DNA of 64,000 bases from JBBRVP01 sp038246785 (GTDB lineage Bacteria; Actinomycetota; Actinomycetes; Jiangellales; Jiangellaceae): positions 5,286 to 69,285 of the forward strand of contig JBBRVP010000016.1 in the NCBI GenBank assembly GCA_038246785.1, written 5' to 3'. A model generated the notes under the pieces. The model did not search any database. It was not told the DNA's origin and saw nothing but the letters and a program-made list of their open reading frames with translations. Both the position numbers and the translations under genes were made by a program. Below, one piece after another: positions 18,229 through 26,940 of the stretch (its first letter is position 1; each line of letters starts with the position of its first letter).

Positions 18229-18900
18229 ATGACCGTTGCCACCTATGAGCAGGCGCTCGACGGGCTGCGGGCGGCGTACGGCGAGACCGTACGGCTCGTG
18301 CGGTCACTGCCCGGCGAGGACTTCTCGGCGCCCACACGCTGCGCCGGCTGGTCGGTCGCGGACCTGCTCTTCCACGGCATGCTCGACGCCCAGCGCGCGC
18401 TGGTCGCGCTCACGACGCGGGCCGACGATGCGCCGGACCGGGACGCCGTGTCGTACTGGCGCGACTACCCACCGGGCGCCGAGGCCAGCGCCGGTCCGCA
18501 CGCGCAGTTCGTCCGCCGCTCGGCCGCGGCCTACGCGACGCCCGAGTCGTTGGTCGGGCACGCCACGTCGCTGTTCGAGGCCGCGGTCCGGGCGGCATCG
18601 GCGGCAGAGTCCACGGGCCGCATCCGGACCCAGGGCCACGTCCTGACGGTCCCTGACTTCCTCGCGACCCTCGTGCTCGAGGCGGTGGTGCACCGCCTCG
18701 ACATGCCGACGCCGGTCACTACGTCGACGGCGGCAATGGCGGTCACCGAGCCCGTGCTGGCCGCGCTGGCCAGAACCACCCGCCCGCACGGGATGTCACC
18801 CGACCTGTTCGCGTTGCTCGCGACCGGGCGTGATCGACCTGACGAGGACGACCGTGCACTGCTCGGACCGGCCGCCGCTCGGATGCCCGTGCTGGGATGA
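18229..18900 (+). CDS. Mycothiol-dependent maleylpyruvate isomerase-like (MDMPI/TIGR03083) protein
   Basis: A 223-residue protein of the DinB/MDMPI four-helix fold. The N-terminal TRCAGWSVADLLFHGMLD carries the Trp-Ser-Val and metal-binding His pattern, and FLATLVLEAVVHRLDM the second His site. Such proteins bind a divalent metal and use mycothiol; substrates are mostly unknown. The ATG is 13 bases after the M20 peptidase stop, so likely in the same transcript, and the HD-domain gene follows after seven bases. Confidence 0.75.
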   Translation: MTVATYEQALDGLRAAYGETVRLVRSLPGEDFSAPTRCAGWSVADLLFHGMLDAQRALVALTTRADDAPDRDAVSYWRDYPPGAEASAGPHAQFVRRSAAAYATPESLVGHATSLFEAAVRAASAAESTGRIRTQGHVLTVPDFLATLVLEAVVHRLDMPTPVTTSTAAMAVTEPVLAALARTTRPHGMSPDLFALLATGRDRPDEDDRALLGPAAARMPVLG

Positions 18901-18907
18901 TCGTGCG

Positions 18908-19549
18908 ATGACGACGAGCGGCCCGGGTCAGCTTCTCGAGCGCTGGCGCGCCCTCGTGGGCGCCTCGCCCACGGCCGACGCGGCCGGCCGGGCCCTGCTC
19001 GAGCGGTGGACCGAGCCGCACCGCCGCTACCACGCACTGCCGCACCTGGCCGCGGTGCTGGACGCGCTCGACCTGCTGGCTCCCGCGGCGCCCGAGGTCG
19101 TCGACCTCGACGCGGTCGAGCTCGCGGCGTGGTTCCACGACGCGGTGTACGACGGCCAGCCCGGCGCAGACGAGGAGGCGAGCGCCACGCTGGCGGCCAC
19201 CGTCCTCGGCGACCTCGGGGAGCCGGCGGCCCGGACGGGCGAGGTCGTCCGGCTCATCAGGCTCACGATCGGGCACGCCGCGGCGCCGGGCGACGTGGCC
19301 GGCGGCCTGCTCTGCGACGCCGACCTCGCGGTGCTCGGCGCGGACCCCGCGGCGTACGCCGCCTACGCCGCCGCCATCCGGGAGGAGTACGCCGACGTAC
19401 CCGAGGACGCCTTCGACAGCGGCCGGGCAGCCGTGCTGGAGGCGTTGCTGTCTCGTACGCCGTTGTTCAGCACCCCGGCCGCCCAGCAGCAGTGGGAGGC
19501 GGCCGCGCGGCGCAACATGGCCGCTGAGCTGGCCCGGCTCACGGGCTGA
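18908..19549 (+). CDS. HD-superfamily metal-dependent phosphohydrolase-like protein
   Basis: A 213-residue protein with RYHALPHLAAVL (first His), AAWFHDAVYD (the HD pair) and a later Asp in LLCDADLAVLG. This matches the small predicted metal-dependent HD proteins often misannotated as NMDA-receptor-like. Substrate unknown. It starts seven bases after the previous stop and its last ten bases overlap the convergent DUF4031 gene. Confidence 0.8.
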   Translation: MTTSGPGQLLERWRALVGASPTADAAGRALLERWTEPHRRYHALPHLAAVLDALDLLAPAAPEVVDLDAVELAAWFHDAVYDGQPGADEEASATLAATVLGDLGEPAARTGEVVRLIRLTIGHAAAPGDVAGGLLCDADLAVLGADPAAYAAYAAAIREEYADVPEDAFDSGRAAVLEALLSRTPLFSTPAAQQQWEAAARRNMAAELARLTG

Positions 19550-19805
19550 GCCGGCGTTTGGGCCGGCGCAGTCCGGCCGCCCGCAACCGCCGGGCGATCT
19601 CTCTGCTCCGCGCGGGGACGGCACCAGCCGCCACGACCACCTCGTACAGCGCGTCCGGGACGTCGTAGTGGTCGCGGTCGAAGGCGCGCTCGGACAGCCC
19701 GACCGAGCGCGCGAACTCGTGCAGCTCGGCGTAGGAGGCGTCGGAGACCAGGTGGGACCACAGCCGTCCGTAGCGCGACCAGGCCGGCGGGTCGACGAAA
19801 ATCAC
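19539..19805 (-). CDS. DUF4031 domain-containing protein
   Basis: An 88-residue protein consisting almost entirely of the DUF4031 domain: IFVDPPAWSRYGRLWSHLVSD near the start and AFDRDHYDVPD in the middle, with a basic C-terminus. Function unknown. It starts seven bases after the cutC stop on the same strand, forming a two-gene operon, and its end overlaps the HD gene. Confidence 0.85.
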   Translation of the reverse strand: MIFVDPPAWSRYGRLWSHLVSDASYAELHEFARSVGLSERAFDRDHYDVPDALYEVVVAAGAVPARSREIARRLRAAGLRRPKRRLSP

Positions 19806-19812
19806 TGACCGC

Positions 19813-20517
19813 TCACCCGGCCGCCTGCACGGCGTCGTCGAGCAGCGTGCGCCAGGACCGGACGTGACCGGCGTCGACGTAGGCTTTCCAGGACGCGCCG
19901 GGACGGGCCCGCCGACCCACGGAGTAGGACCGCACCCCGGCCCGCGCGAGCCACGGGACGTGCCCGGGGGCCAGGCCGCCGCCGACGACGGTGAGCCGGG
20001 CGACCTCGGAGTCGGTAGCTGCCCGTCGGCACACGTCGTCGAGGCCGTCGTCCAGTCCCCGGGCTGAGCCGGCGGTGTGCACGCCCAGCAGCCCCGGCAG
20101 CGACCGGACGAGGCGCCACGACCGGTCGTGGTCGAGGGTCATGTCGAACGCCCGCGAGAACGTCCAGGGCAGGCCCTGCACGTGCTCGACCACCGCGCCG
20201 ACCGCCGCCAGGTCGACCTCGAGCGTCGGTCCGCAGAAGCCGACCACGAAGCCGTCGGCGCCAGCGGCTGCCAGCTCGTAGGCCGCGCCCTGCAGCCGGG
20301 ACAGCTCAGAGCCGGTCGTCGACCAGTCGTCGTTTCCACGCAGGGCGGCGTGCAGCGGCAGGTGAGTCTCCGCCCGCAAGGCCCTGAGCGAGGTCGGCGG
20401 CGGGGTCAGCCCACCGCGGGCCGGATCGGCGCAGACCCGGAGCCGGTCGGCGCCGCCCTGCTGCGCCCCCGCGGCGTCCCCCGGGTGGGTGGCGATCACC
20501 TCGAGGAGCGGGCGCAC
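19813..20517 (-). CDS. cutC: CutC family copper homeostasis protein
   Basis: A 234-residue TIM-barrel protein. The CutC signature is present: an N-terminal LLEVIATHPGDAAGAQQGGADRL followed by GGLTPP, then FVVGFCGP, AFDMTLDH and a VVGGGL phosphate-loop-like turn. CutC is linked to copper handling in some bacteria, but its reaction is unknown. First gene of the cutC-DUF4031 pair; divergent from the 20546 gene with 28 bases between start codons. Confidence 0.85.
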   Translation of the reverse strand: MRPLLEVIATHPGDAAGAQQGGADRLRVCADPARGGLTPPPTSLRALRAETHLPLHAALRGNDDWSTTGSELSRLQGAAYELAAAGADGFVVGFCGPTLEVDLAAVGAVVEHVQGLPWTFSRAFDMTLDHDRSWRLVRSLPGLLGVHTAGSARGLDDGLDDVCRRAATDSEVARLTVVGGGLAPGHVPWLARAGVRSYSVGRRARPGASWKAYVDAGHVRSWRTLLDDAVQAAG

Positions 20518-20545
20518 GAGGGCAGCGTAGGACGAGACTGCTGCC

Positions 20546-20890
20546 GTGACCGACAGCCTGCTCGAGGCGCGCGCCCGGGTCGTCCACGACCTGATCGCCC
20601 GCGGGCTGGATTCCGCCGCGGCCGTCGACGTCGTCGAGGAGGTGGTCAGCGAGCGGCGCTGGTGGGTCGAGCAGTGGCCCGACGGCGCCGTCTTCGTCGC
20701 CGGTCAGGTGGCCCAAGACGTCCAGGACCGGCTGCTTGACCGGCACGGTCGCCGGTGGCCGCTGTGCAGGTCGTGCGACTCCCTCGACGAGCACGCGCTG
20801 CGGGTGGTGCCGGAGCTGGGTGCGGAAGCCCACTGGGTCTGCGAGAGCGCCGGGCTCCTGGTCGCAGACCTGGGCCGGCTCGGCGGCTGA
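20546..20890 (+). CDS. Hypothetical protein with a Cys pair
   Basis: A 114-residue soluble protein, not recognised. The N-terminal half is helical (LLEARARVVHDLIARGLD). The C-terminal half has LCRSCDSLDEHAL and WVCESAG, three cysteines in a CxxC...C arrangement that could bind zinc. GTG start at 20546. It is followed immediately by the 16-bp tandem repeat and then an inverted repeat. Codon use matches the neighbours. Confidence 0.6.
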   Translation: MTDSLLEARARVVHDLIARGLDSAAAVDVVEEVVSERRWWVEQWPDGAVFVAGQVAQDVQDRLLDRHGRRWPLCRSCDSLDEHALRVVPELGAEAHWVCESAGLLVADLGRLGG

Positions 20891-20899
20891 GCAGCCCCC

Positions 20900-20988
20900 G
20901 GACGTCCCGGCCCGCGGACGTCCCGGCCCGCGGACGTCCCGGCCCGCGGACGTCCCGGCCCGCGGACGTCCCGGCCCGCGGACGTCAC
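20900..20988. repeat. 16-bp tandem repeat, 5.5 copies
   Basis: Five perfect copies of ggacgtcccggcccgc from 20900 to 20979, then a half copy ending in ggacgtcac. It starts nine bases after the stop of the 20546 gene. There is no spacer structure, so it is not a CRISPR array. Perfect identity suggests recent slippage expansion. Confidence 0.95.
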
Positions 20989-21046
20989 TGTTCTGGTGGC
21001 GGTCTATGAGCCGATGACACCCAGGTTTTCGACCACCAGGACAGTG
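20986..21046. terminator. Long inverted repeat, possible terminator
   Basis: Arms CACTGTTCTGGTGG (20986-20999) and CCACCAGGACAGTG (21033-21046) pair over 14 bases with one G-T wobble, loop 33 bases. It lies between convergent genes (20546 rightward, mechanosensitive channel leftward), the place for a bidirectional terminator. There is no T-run. Confidence 0.45.
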
Positions 21047-21108
21047 GCGTCGCCAGGGATCGACCTCGGGTTGTCATACGCGCCACGTTTCGGCCACCTC
21101 CCCCGCTG

Positions 21109-22089
21109 TTAGGGCTCCCTCCGGATGTCGGGTGGCTCCCACTCCGGGGAGAGCGGGTCGACCACCGGCACCCGTTGCGTCTCGTCGTCGGGATCGGCGG
21201 GTGCCGTGGCTGCCGGGGGTGGCCCGGGCGCCGTAGCCGGCTCCGGCGCAGCCTCGGCGGCGGCTGCCAGCGCGGAGTCCGGTGTCGGGACGGTGGCGGC
21301 CGCCGCCGGGGCCGGCTCAGCAGGGGGCTCCGGCGGCGCGGGCGCGACGGCCCGCGCGTGCTCGGCCTCGATCTCCGCGTGGCGGCGGGCAGCGGCGCGC
21401 TCGCGGGCCGCCTCCGCTGCGAGGGACTCCGCGGACTCCAGCCAGCGCTCCCAGCGTCGCTGCATCGGCCGGATCAGGCCGCCCCCGACGCCGACCACGA
21501 GGATTCCGCCGATCGTCGCCAGCACGGCGATGAGCACGGTGCTGGTCACGACGACGGCGATGCCCAGCTGGGTGAGCGCGGCGATGGCCCCCAGCGCGAG
21601 GATCGCAATCTGGGCCGCCACCGCGAGCCAGCGCCCCAGCCGGGTCCCACCGAGCGCGCCGACGACGAGGTCCTTGACGACCGCGGCGATGGCCGCCGCC
21701 ACCACGATGATCACGATCGCCACGAAGACCAGGGGCAGGTAGGCCACGATCGAGGCGATGAGGTCGCTGATCGGGTTGGGCCCGAACACCCCGAACGCCA
21801 GCTGCAGGGCGAGCAGCAGCAGTGCGTAGTAGACGATGCGGCTCAGCAGATCGCTCGGTGTCGACGTCAGCGTCTTGAACGCGCCGTGCAGTCGGCCGCG
21901 TTCCACCGCCCTGTCGAAGCCGAGCCGGTCGAGCAACTTGTGCAGCAGGCTCGCGACGACGCGGGCGATCACCCAGCCGACGATCAGGATGAGCAGGAAC
22001 AACAGCACCTGGGGGACAACCGCCACGGCGGTGTCCCAGGCGTTGCGGAAACTGGTCTGCAGGTCGTTCTGCGCGGCCAAGGCCGTCAC
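21109..22089 (-). CDS. Mechanosensitive-channel-like membrane protein (conserved TM helix repeats)
   Basis: A 326-residue protein with at least five helices between residues 25 and 200. The conserved-TM-helix pattern is seen as VVPQVLLFLLILIVGWVIA, then LLHKLLDRLGFD, and again further on. After the helices come a coiled, charged segment (RRWERWLESAESLAAEAAR) and a long Ala/Pro-rich tail of about 90 residues. It has the membrane part of MscS-type proteins but I do not see an MscS beta domain, so channel function is tentative. GTG start with GGAGG upstream. Confidence 0.65.
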   Translation of the reverse strand: MTALAAQNDLQTSFRNAWDTAVAVVPQVLLFLLILIVGWVIARVVASLLHKLLDRLGFDRAVERGRLHGAFKTLTSTPSDLLSRIVYYALLLLALQLAFGVFGPNPISDLIASIVAYLPLVFVAIVIIVVAAAIAAVVKDLVVGALGGTRLGRWLAVAAQIAILALGAIAALTQLGIAVVVTSTVLIAVLATIGGILVVGVGGGLIRPMQRRWERWLESAESLAAEAARERAAARRHAEIEAEHARAVAPAPPEPPAEPAPAAAATVPTPDSALAAAAEAAPEPATAPGPPPAATAPADPDDETQRVPVVDPLSPEWEPPDIRREP

Positions 22090-22177
22090 GGGACCTCCAC
22101 GGGGAGCCAGGCAGGGACCTCCCCTGCGACTGCGGAAGGGTCCCACAGTCTGCCCGGCGCACCTGATCGACGCCGGC

Positions 22178-23359
22178 TCAGGCGCTGCGCCGCTCGTCCG
22201 CGCGGACCGGATCCGCGAGCGCCACCACCTCGCGCACGAGCCCGCCGATCGCCGCGCGCTCGACGAGGAAGCCGTCGTGGCCGTGGTCGGAGTGCACGAC
22301 ACGTACGCCGGCGACCGCTGTGGGCACCAGCTCGGCGAGCTCCTGCTGCTGGACCAGCGGGTAGAGCCGGTCGTTGTCGATGCCGGCGACGACGACCGGC
22401 GCACACACCCCGGCCAGTGCAGAAGCGGCGCCGCCGCGTCCGCGCCCGACGTCCCACGTGGTCATCGCGTCGGTCAGCGTCACATAGCTGCCGGCGTCGA
22501 AGCGCCGCACCAGCTTGTCGGCGTGGTGGTCGAGGTAAGACTGCACGGTGTAGCGCCCGTGGCCGAGCGGGTCCTCGCCAGGCTGCGGATCCCGGCCGAA
22601 ACGGGCCTCCAGCTCGAAGGCCGACCGGTACGTCAGGTGCGCGATCCGCCGCGCCAGCCCGAGCCCCGCATGTGGTCCGCCGCCCGCCGGCTGCCCGTGG
22701 TAGTCGCCGCCGTGCCAGCCCGGGTCGGCGACGATCGCCGCAACCTGGGTGGTCTGCGTGCCGATCTGGTCGGCGCTGGCGGTGGCACCCACCGCCACCA
22801 GAAGCCCGGCCCGTACGCGGTCTGGGTGGGCGACGAGCCACTCCAGCGCCCGCATGGCGCCCATCGAGCCGCCGAGCACCGCCGCCCACTGCCGTACGCC
22901 GAGTACGTCGGCGAGCAGCGCCTCGGCTCGCACCTGGTCGCCGACCGTGATCCGCGGGAAGCGCGATCCCCACGGCCGCCCGTCAGGAGCCAGGGAGGAC
23001 GGCCCGGTGCTGCCCTGGCACCCGCCGAGCACGTTGGCCGCGACGACGTACCACCGGTCGGGGTCCAACGGCGCACCGGGCCCGATGATCCCCTGCCACC
23101 AGCCGGGGGTGCGCTGCCCGAGGCCAGCCGGACCAACGACGTGGGCATCACCGGTGAGCGCGTGCAGCACGAGGACGGCGTTCGAGCCGTCGGCGGCGAG
23201 CTCGCCCCACGTCTCGTACGCCAGGCGCACCGCCGGCAGCGAGCCGCCGAGCTCCAGCTCGATCCCACCCAGGTCGGCGAAGCGGCGCCAGCCCGCCGGG
23301 TCCCCCTCCCGCCATCCCCCGGTCGCCGGAGGGGGACCCGCACCTGCGGCCGGCGCCAC
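22178..23359 (-). CDS. metX: Homoserine O-acetyltransferase
   Basis: A 393-residue alpha/beta-hydrolase-fold enzyme that makes O-acetylhomoserine for methionine synthesis. Visible: LVLHALTGDAHV near the N-terminus, the nucleophile elbow GGSMGAMRALEW, VVVAGIDNDRLYP (Asp) and SDHGHDGFLVE (His) completing the triad. It starts with GTG two bases after the metY stop, so the two are translationally coupled. The product feeds the next enzyme, MetY. The family also contains succinyltransferases; specificity cannot be read by eye. Confidence 0.92.
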   Translation of the reverse strand: MAPAAGAGPPPATGGWREGDPAGWRRFADLGGIELELGGSLPAVRLAYETWGELAADGSNAVLVLHALTGDAHVVGPAGLGQRTPGWWQGIIGPGAPLDPDRWYVVAANVLGGCQGSTGPSSLAPDGRPWGSRFPRITVGDQVRAEALLADVLGVRQWAAVLGGSMGAMRALEWLVAHPDRVRAGLLVAVGATASADQIGTQTTQVAAIVADPGWHGGDYHGQPAGGGPHAGLGLARRIAHLTYRSAFELEARFGRDPQPGEDPLGHGRYTVQSYLDHHADKLVRRFDAGSYVTLTDAMTTWDVGRGRGGAASALAGVCAPVVVAGIDNDRLYPLVQQQELAELVPTAVAGVRVVHSDHGHDGFLVERAAIGGLVREVVALADPVRADERRSA

Positions 23360-23361
23360 GG

Positions 23362-24657
23362 TCAGGCCGTCTTGGCGGCGCGGAACCCCGCCTCCAGGTC
23401 GGCGAGGATGTCGTCGATCCCCTCCAGGCCGACGGCGAGCCGCACCAGGCCAGGCGTGACGCCGGCGGTCAGCTGCTCGTCCGGGCTCAGTTGCGAGTGC
23501 GTAGTCGAGGCCGGGTGGATGACGAGCGAGCGCACGTCCCCGATGTTGGCCACGTGGCTGTGCAGCTCGAGCGCGTCGACGAAGCGCTTGCCCGCCTCCA
23601 GGCCGCCCACGATCTCGAAGGCCAGCACGGCCCCGGCGCCGCGCGGGGCGTAGTTGCGGGCACGCTCGTACCACGGCGAGCTGGGCAGCCCGGCGTACGC
23701 CACCGACGCCACCTCGTCGCGCGCCTCGAGCCACTCGGCGACCCGCTGGGCGTTGGCTACGTGGCGCTCGACGCGCAGCGACAGCGTCTCCAGGCCCTGC
23801 GCGATGAGGAACGCGTTGAACGGGGCGACGGCCGGGCCGAGGTCGCGCAGCAGCTGGACGCGGGCCTTGGCGATGTAGGCGGCCGCGCCGAGAGCCTCGG
23901 TGTAGACGACGCCGTGGTAGCTGGGGTCGGGGGTGCTGAGCCCGGGGAACCGCTCGGCGTGCGCCGCCCAGTCGAAGCGGCCGCCGTCGACGACCACGCC
24001 GGCGATGGCGGTGCCGTGGCCGCCGAGGTACTTCGTCGCCGAGTGCACGACGATGTCGGCGCCCCACTCGAAGGGCCGTATGAGGTACGGCGTGGCCACC
24101 GTGTTGTCCACGATGAACGGCACCCCGGCCTCGTGCGCGACGCCGGCGATGCCTTCCAGGTCGGGCACGTCGGACTTGGGGTTGGGGATCGACTCGGCGA
24201 AGAACGCCTTGGTGTTCGGCCGCACCGCCGCCCGCCACGACGCGAGGTCGTCGGGGTCGCTGACGAAGGAGACCTCTATGCCGAGCTTGGGCAGCGTGTA
24301 GTGGAAGAGGTTGTACGTGCCGCCGTACAGGCTCGGGCTCGACACCAGATGGTCCCCGGCACCGGCGATGTTGAGGATCGCCAGCGTCGTTGCGGCCTGC
24401 CCGCTGCTGACCAGCAGTGCGCCGACGCCGCCTTCCAGCGCCGCGATCCGCTCCTCGACGACTGCCTGCGTCGGGTTCATGATCCGCGTGTAGATGTTGC
24501 CCGGCTCGCTCAGCCCGAACAGCGCGGCGGCGTGGTCGGTGTCACGGAAGGTGTAGGAGGTGGTCTGGTAGATCGGCAGCGCGCGGGCGCGCGCCGCCTC
24601 GTCGGCCACCTGGCCGGCGTGGATCTGCTTGGTCTCGAAGCTCCAGGCGTCGTTCAT
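23362..24657 (-). CDS. metY: O-acetylhomoserine sulfhydrylase (Cys/Met-metabolism PLP enzyme)
   Basis: A 431-residue PLP enzyme that makes homocysteine from O-acetylhomoserine and sulfide. Visible: FETKQIHAGQ at the N-terminus, PIYQTTSYTF, YTRIMNPTQ, SSGQAATTLAIL, and the PLP-lysine motif VVHSATKYLGGHGT at about residue 210. Length and motifs fit MetY rather than the shorter MetB. ATG with GAAGAGG upstream. It heads metY-metX; I looked for a SAM riboswitch in its leader and could not see one, unlike thrC. Confidence 0.92.
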   Translation of the reverse strand: MNDAWSFETKQIHAGQVADEAARARALPIYQTTSYTFRDTDHAAALFGLSEPGNIYTRIMNPTQAVVEERIAALEGGVGALLVSSGQAATTLAILNIAGAGDHLVSSPSLYGGTYNLFHYTLPKLGIEVSFVSDPDDLASWRAAVRPNTKAFFAESIPNPKSDVPDLEGIAGVAHEAGVPFIVDNTVATPYLIRPFEWGADIVVHSATKYLGGHGTAIAGVVVDGGRFDWAAHAERFPGLSTPDPSYHGVVYTEALGAAAYIAKARVQLLRDLGPAVAPFNAFLIAQGLETLSLRVERHVANAQRVAEWLEARDEVASVAYAGLPSSPWYERARNYAPRGAGAVLAFEIVGGLEAGKRFVDALELHSHVANIGDVRSLVIHPASTTHSQLSPDEQLTAGVTPGLVRLAVGLEGIDDILADLEAGFRAAKTA

Positions 24658-24712
24658 GGCTGCCTCTTCCGATGAGGGCGTACGGGGATCCCGCGGCGGG
24701 GGTGCGACAGCG

Positions 24713-24892
24713 TCAGGCGAGCGGGGATGCGCCGGCCGGCACCTGCGCCGGCGGACAGCTGCCGTCGAAGGCGTGCATTCGGCGACCGGGCCAGAAGGCC
24801 TCGAGAACGGTCGCCACACCCATGGTGGCGAGGATGACGGCGACACCGGTTGGTCGGCAACCGCCGTCCGCATGACGAGACGCGGTGTCCAC
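24713..24892 (-). CDS. Possible small single-helix membrane protein upstream of metY
   Basis: A 59-codon frame upstream of metY on the same strand, ending 55 bases before the metY ATG. After a polar start it has a hydrophobic stretch (TGVAVILATMGVATVLEAFWPG, about residues 15-35) and then RRMHAFDGSCPPAQVPAG. The hydrophobic block and GC-rich third positions look like real coding, but the ribosome binding site for the GTG at 24892 is weak and a later start is possible. Could be a leader peptide or an independent small protein. Confidence 0.4.
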   Translation of the reverse strand: MDTASRHADGGCRPTGVAVILATMGVATVLEAFWPGRRMHAFDGSCPPAQVPAGASPLA

Positions 24893-24954
24893 TGGGCAAG
24901 CCGAGGTCCATTGGGCACTGGTCTGCGGATGGTCCGCGGACGACCGTGGTGGTC

Positions 24955-25826
24955 ATGAGCGCGACCCTCCACCGATCCCCCGTCAGCGTCGGCCTCGTCG
25001 ACGGCTTACCCAGAACCCGGCGGCCGTACCGGCTCTCGGCCGCCCTGGCGGCGGTCGCTGCCATCGCTGGTGCGGCGACCGTCCTCGTCCCCGATGTGCT
25101 CAGCGGCCCGCCGGCGATGCGCGGGTCGGCCAGGGGTACGGCGCTCGTCGTGCTCGTCGTCGCGGTGCCGGCCCTGTTCGTGGGAGCGCGGCTCACCGCG
25201 CGGGGCTCGGCGCGCGGGCTGCTGGTGTGGCTCGGAGCGGCGGGCTACCTGCTCTACAACGCCGTCATGCTGCTGTTCGGGACGCCGTTCAATCGGTGGT
25301 TCCTGCTCTACGCCGCGATGCTGTCCCTGTCGATCTGGACCGTGCTCGCCCTGCTCGCCGATGTCGACGTCGACCGACTCGCCGACCGCTTCGACGCCCG
25401 GCTGCCGGCGCGCGCGCTCGCGGTGTACGTCTGGGTCGTCGCGGGCCTCAACGCGCTGGTGTGGCTGCGCCGCGTCGTGCCGGCGGTGCTGGGCTCGAAC
25501 CCGGCGTCGGTGCTCGAGGGCACCGGGTTGACCACGTCCCCACCTACGTGCAGGACCTGGCTTTCTCGCTGCCGCTGATGGCGGTGGCAGCGTGGTGGCT
25601 CTGGCGGCGCCGGCCGTGGGGCTTGCTCCTGGTGGGAGGCTTGTTGACGATGTGGGTCGTGGAGAGCCTCGGCGTCGCCGCCGACCAGCTGCTCGGCGCG
25701 GCCGCCGACCCGTCGTCCTCGGTGGTGTCGGCGGCGGCGGGGGTCGGCTTCGCGGCGTACGCCGTGCTCAGCCTCGTGCCGGCGTGGCTCTTCCTGCGCG
25801 ACGTCGACCGCTTCGGCCGCGCATGA
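24955..25826 (+). pseudogene. Frameshifted membrane protein
   Basis: A multi-helix membrane protein split by one frameshift near 25540. The first part (from ATG 24955) runs through LSAALAAVAAIAGAATVLVP, YLLYNAVMLLFG and WVVAGLNALVWLRRVVP to VLEGTGLTTSP. The continuation (PTYVQDLAFSLPLMAVAAWW ... LFLRDVDRFGRA) is in another frame and carries the last three helices. Adding one base in the run of four C at about 25537-25540 would restore a 290-residue protein. Because both halves look undamaged, a very recent mutation or a base-calling error in the homopolymer are both possible. Family not recognised. Its stop overlaps the DUF1697 start (ATGA). Confidence 0.7.
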
Positions 25827-26389
25827 CGACGTACGTCGCGCTGTTGCGCGGCATCAACGTCGGCAAGGCCAAGCGGGTGTCGATGCGCGACCTCGTGGCG
25901 CTGCTGGACGGGCTGGGGTACGCCGACGTGCGCACCGTCCTGCAGAGCGGCAACGCTGTCTTCACCACCGGCGGGCGACGCTCTCCCGCGCGGATCGCCG
26001 ACGACGTCCGCCGCGCCGTCGATGCCAAGCTGGGGCTCGACGTCGCAGTCCTCGTGCGCACGGGCCCCGAGCTCGCCACCGCCGTCTCCGAGTGCCGGCT
26101 GGCCGCGCCTGACCGCGATCCCAGCCGGCTGCTCGTGGCCTTCCTGTCCGCGCGGCCGGACGCGACGGCCCTGGCCGGGCTCAAGGAGGTCGTCGATGCC
26201 GGCGTCGGCGAGGAGGAGCTGCAGCTGGGGGACCGCGTCGCGTACCTGTGGTGCCCGGCCGGGATCCTCAAGTCGCGCTTGCCCGGGCTCGTCGACGGGG
26301 GCCTCGGCGTCCAGGTCACAGCCCGCAACTGGCGGACTGTCACCCGGCTCGCCAAGCTGGCCGCGGCCCCGGAGCCCCCTGCTGCGTGA
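25823..26389 (+). CDS. DUF1697 domain-containing protein
   Basis: A 188-residue protein with the DUF1697 opening TTYVALLRGINVGKAKRVSMRDL, then VRTVLQSGNAVF and a C-terminal VTARNWRTVTRLAKL block. Function unknown. The ATG at 25823 overlaps the stop of the frameshifted gene, showing the two were co-transcribed and that the downstream frame of that gene is the natural end. Confidence 0.9.
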   Translation: MTTYVALLRGINVGKAKRVSMRDLVALLDGLGYADVRTVLQSGNAVFTTGGRRSPARIADDVRRAVDAKLGLDVAVLVRTGPELATAVSECRLAAPDRDPSRLLVAFLSARPDATALAGLKEVVDAGVGEEELQLGDRVAYLWCPAGILKSRLPGLVDGGLGVQVTARNWRTVTRLAKLAAAPEPPAA

Positions 26390-26418
26390 GTGCTCCGCCG
26401 GACGGGTACCCCACGTTC

Positions 26419-26625
26419 ATGGACGACCCCGACCCGACCGACCCGACCGAGCAGGCCGTCGAGTCGAGGGCGGCAGAGCTGACGCCCGAGGAGCTCGCTG
26501 CCGGCAGCGCGGACCCGCACGAGCAGGCGCGGGCGATCCTCGAGGAGTCGCTGGAGCGGACCGAGGAGCCCGGGTCGACGCCCGACAGCTTCCTCGAGCG
26601 GCGCCGCTCCGAGGACACCCTCTAG
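26419..26625 (+). CDS. Small acidic hypothetical protein
   Basis: A 68-residue, strongly acidic protein (DDPDPTDPTEQAVE at the start, then LTPEELAAG, ARAILEESLERTEE and FLERRRSEDTL). It has a heptad-like helical stretch but no family I recognise. Starts 30 bases after the DUF1697 stop. Composition is unlike a random frame, which supports coding. Confidence 0.55.
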   Translation: MDDPDPTDPTEQAVESRAAELTPEELAAGSADPHEQARAILEESLERTEEPGSTPDSFLERRRSEDTL

Positions 26626-26643
26626 CGCCGTCGCCCCGGCACC

Positions 26644-26780
26644 CCGCCCTCGCCACCCGCGCCGCTGGCCGCCGTCGCCACCCGCGCCGCAGGCCGCCCT
26701 CGCCACCCGCGCCGCTGGCCGCCCTCGCCGCGCTCGCCGCAGGCCGCCCTCGCCGCTGGCCGCCGCGGCCCCGCTGCCGC
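26644..26780. repeat. 25-bp imperfect GC-rich repeats
   Basis: Four imperfect 25-base units (26644-26743) of the type ccgccctcgccacc followed by cgcgccgctgg, then two shortened units. Almost pure G+C. It separates the small acidic gene from the decayed antitoxin region. No gene is visible in it. Confidence 0.8.
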
Positions 26781-26940
26781 AGGCCTGCCCACGTCTGCCC
26801 AAACGTGATCATGAGACGTTGCTGCCCTCATCGGCGCGGTTCCGCCTTAAGATCGCGCGGACACTCGGGATCTTGAGGCGTTCCTGGCGCCATTGGCTCG
26901 GCACGGTCTCAAGATCGTCCGGAGATGCGGGCGGCCGGGG

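Noticed and set aside
20900..20988. CRISPR-like array
   Set aside because: Units are directly adjacent 16-mers without spacers; no cas genes in the window.
24658..24960. Possible SAM riboswitch upstream of metY-metX
   Set aside because: I looked for the S-box and SAM-IV conserved blocks and did not find them; the segment codes for a plausible short peptide instead.
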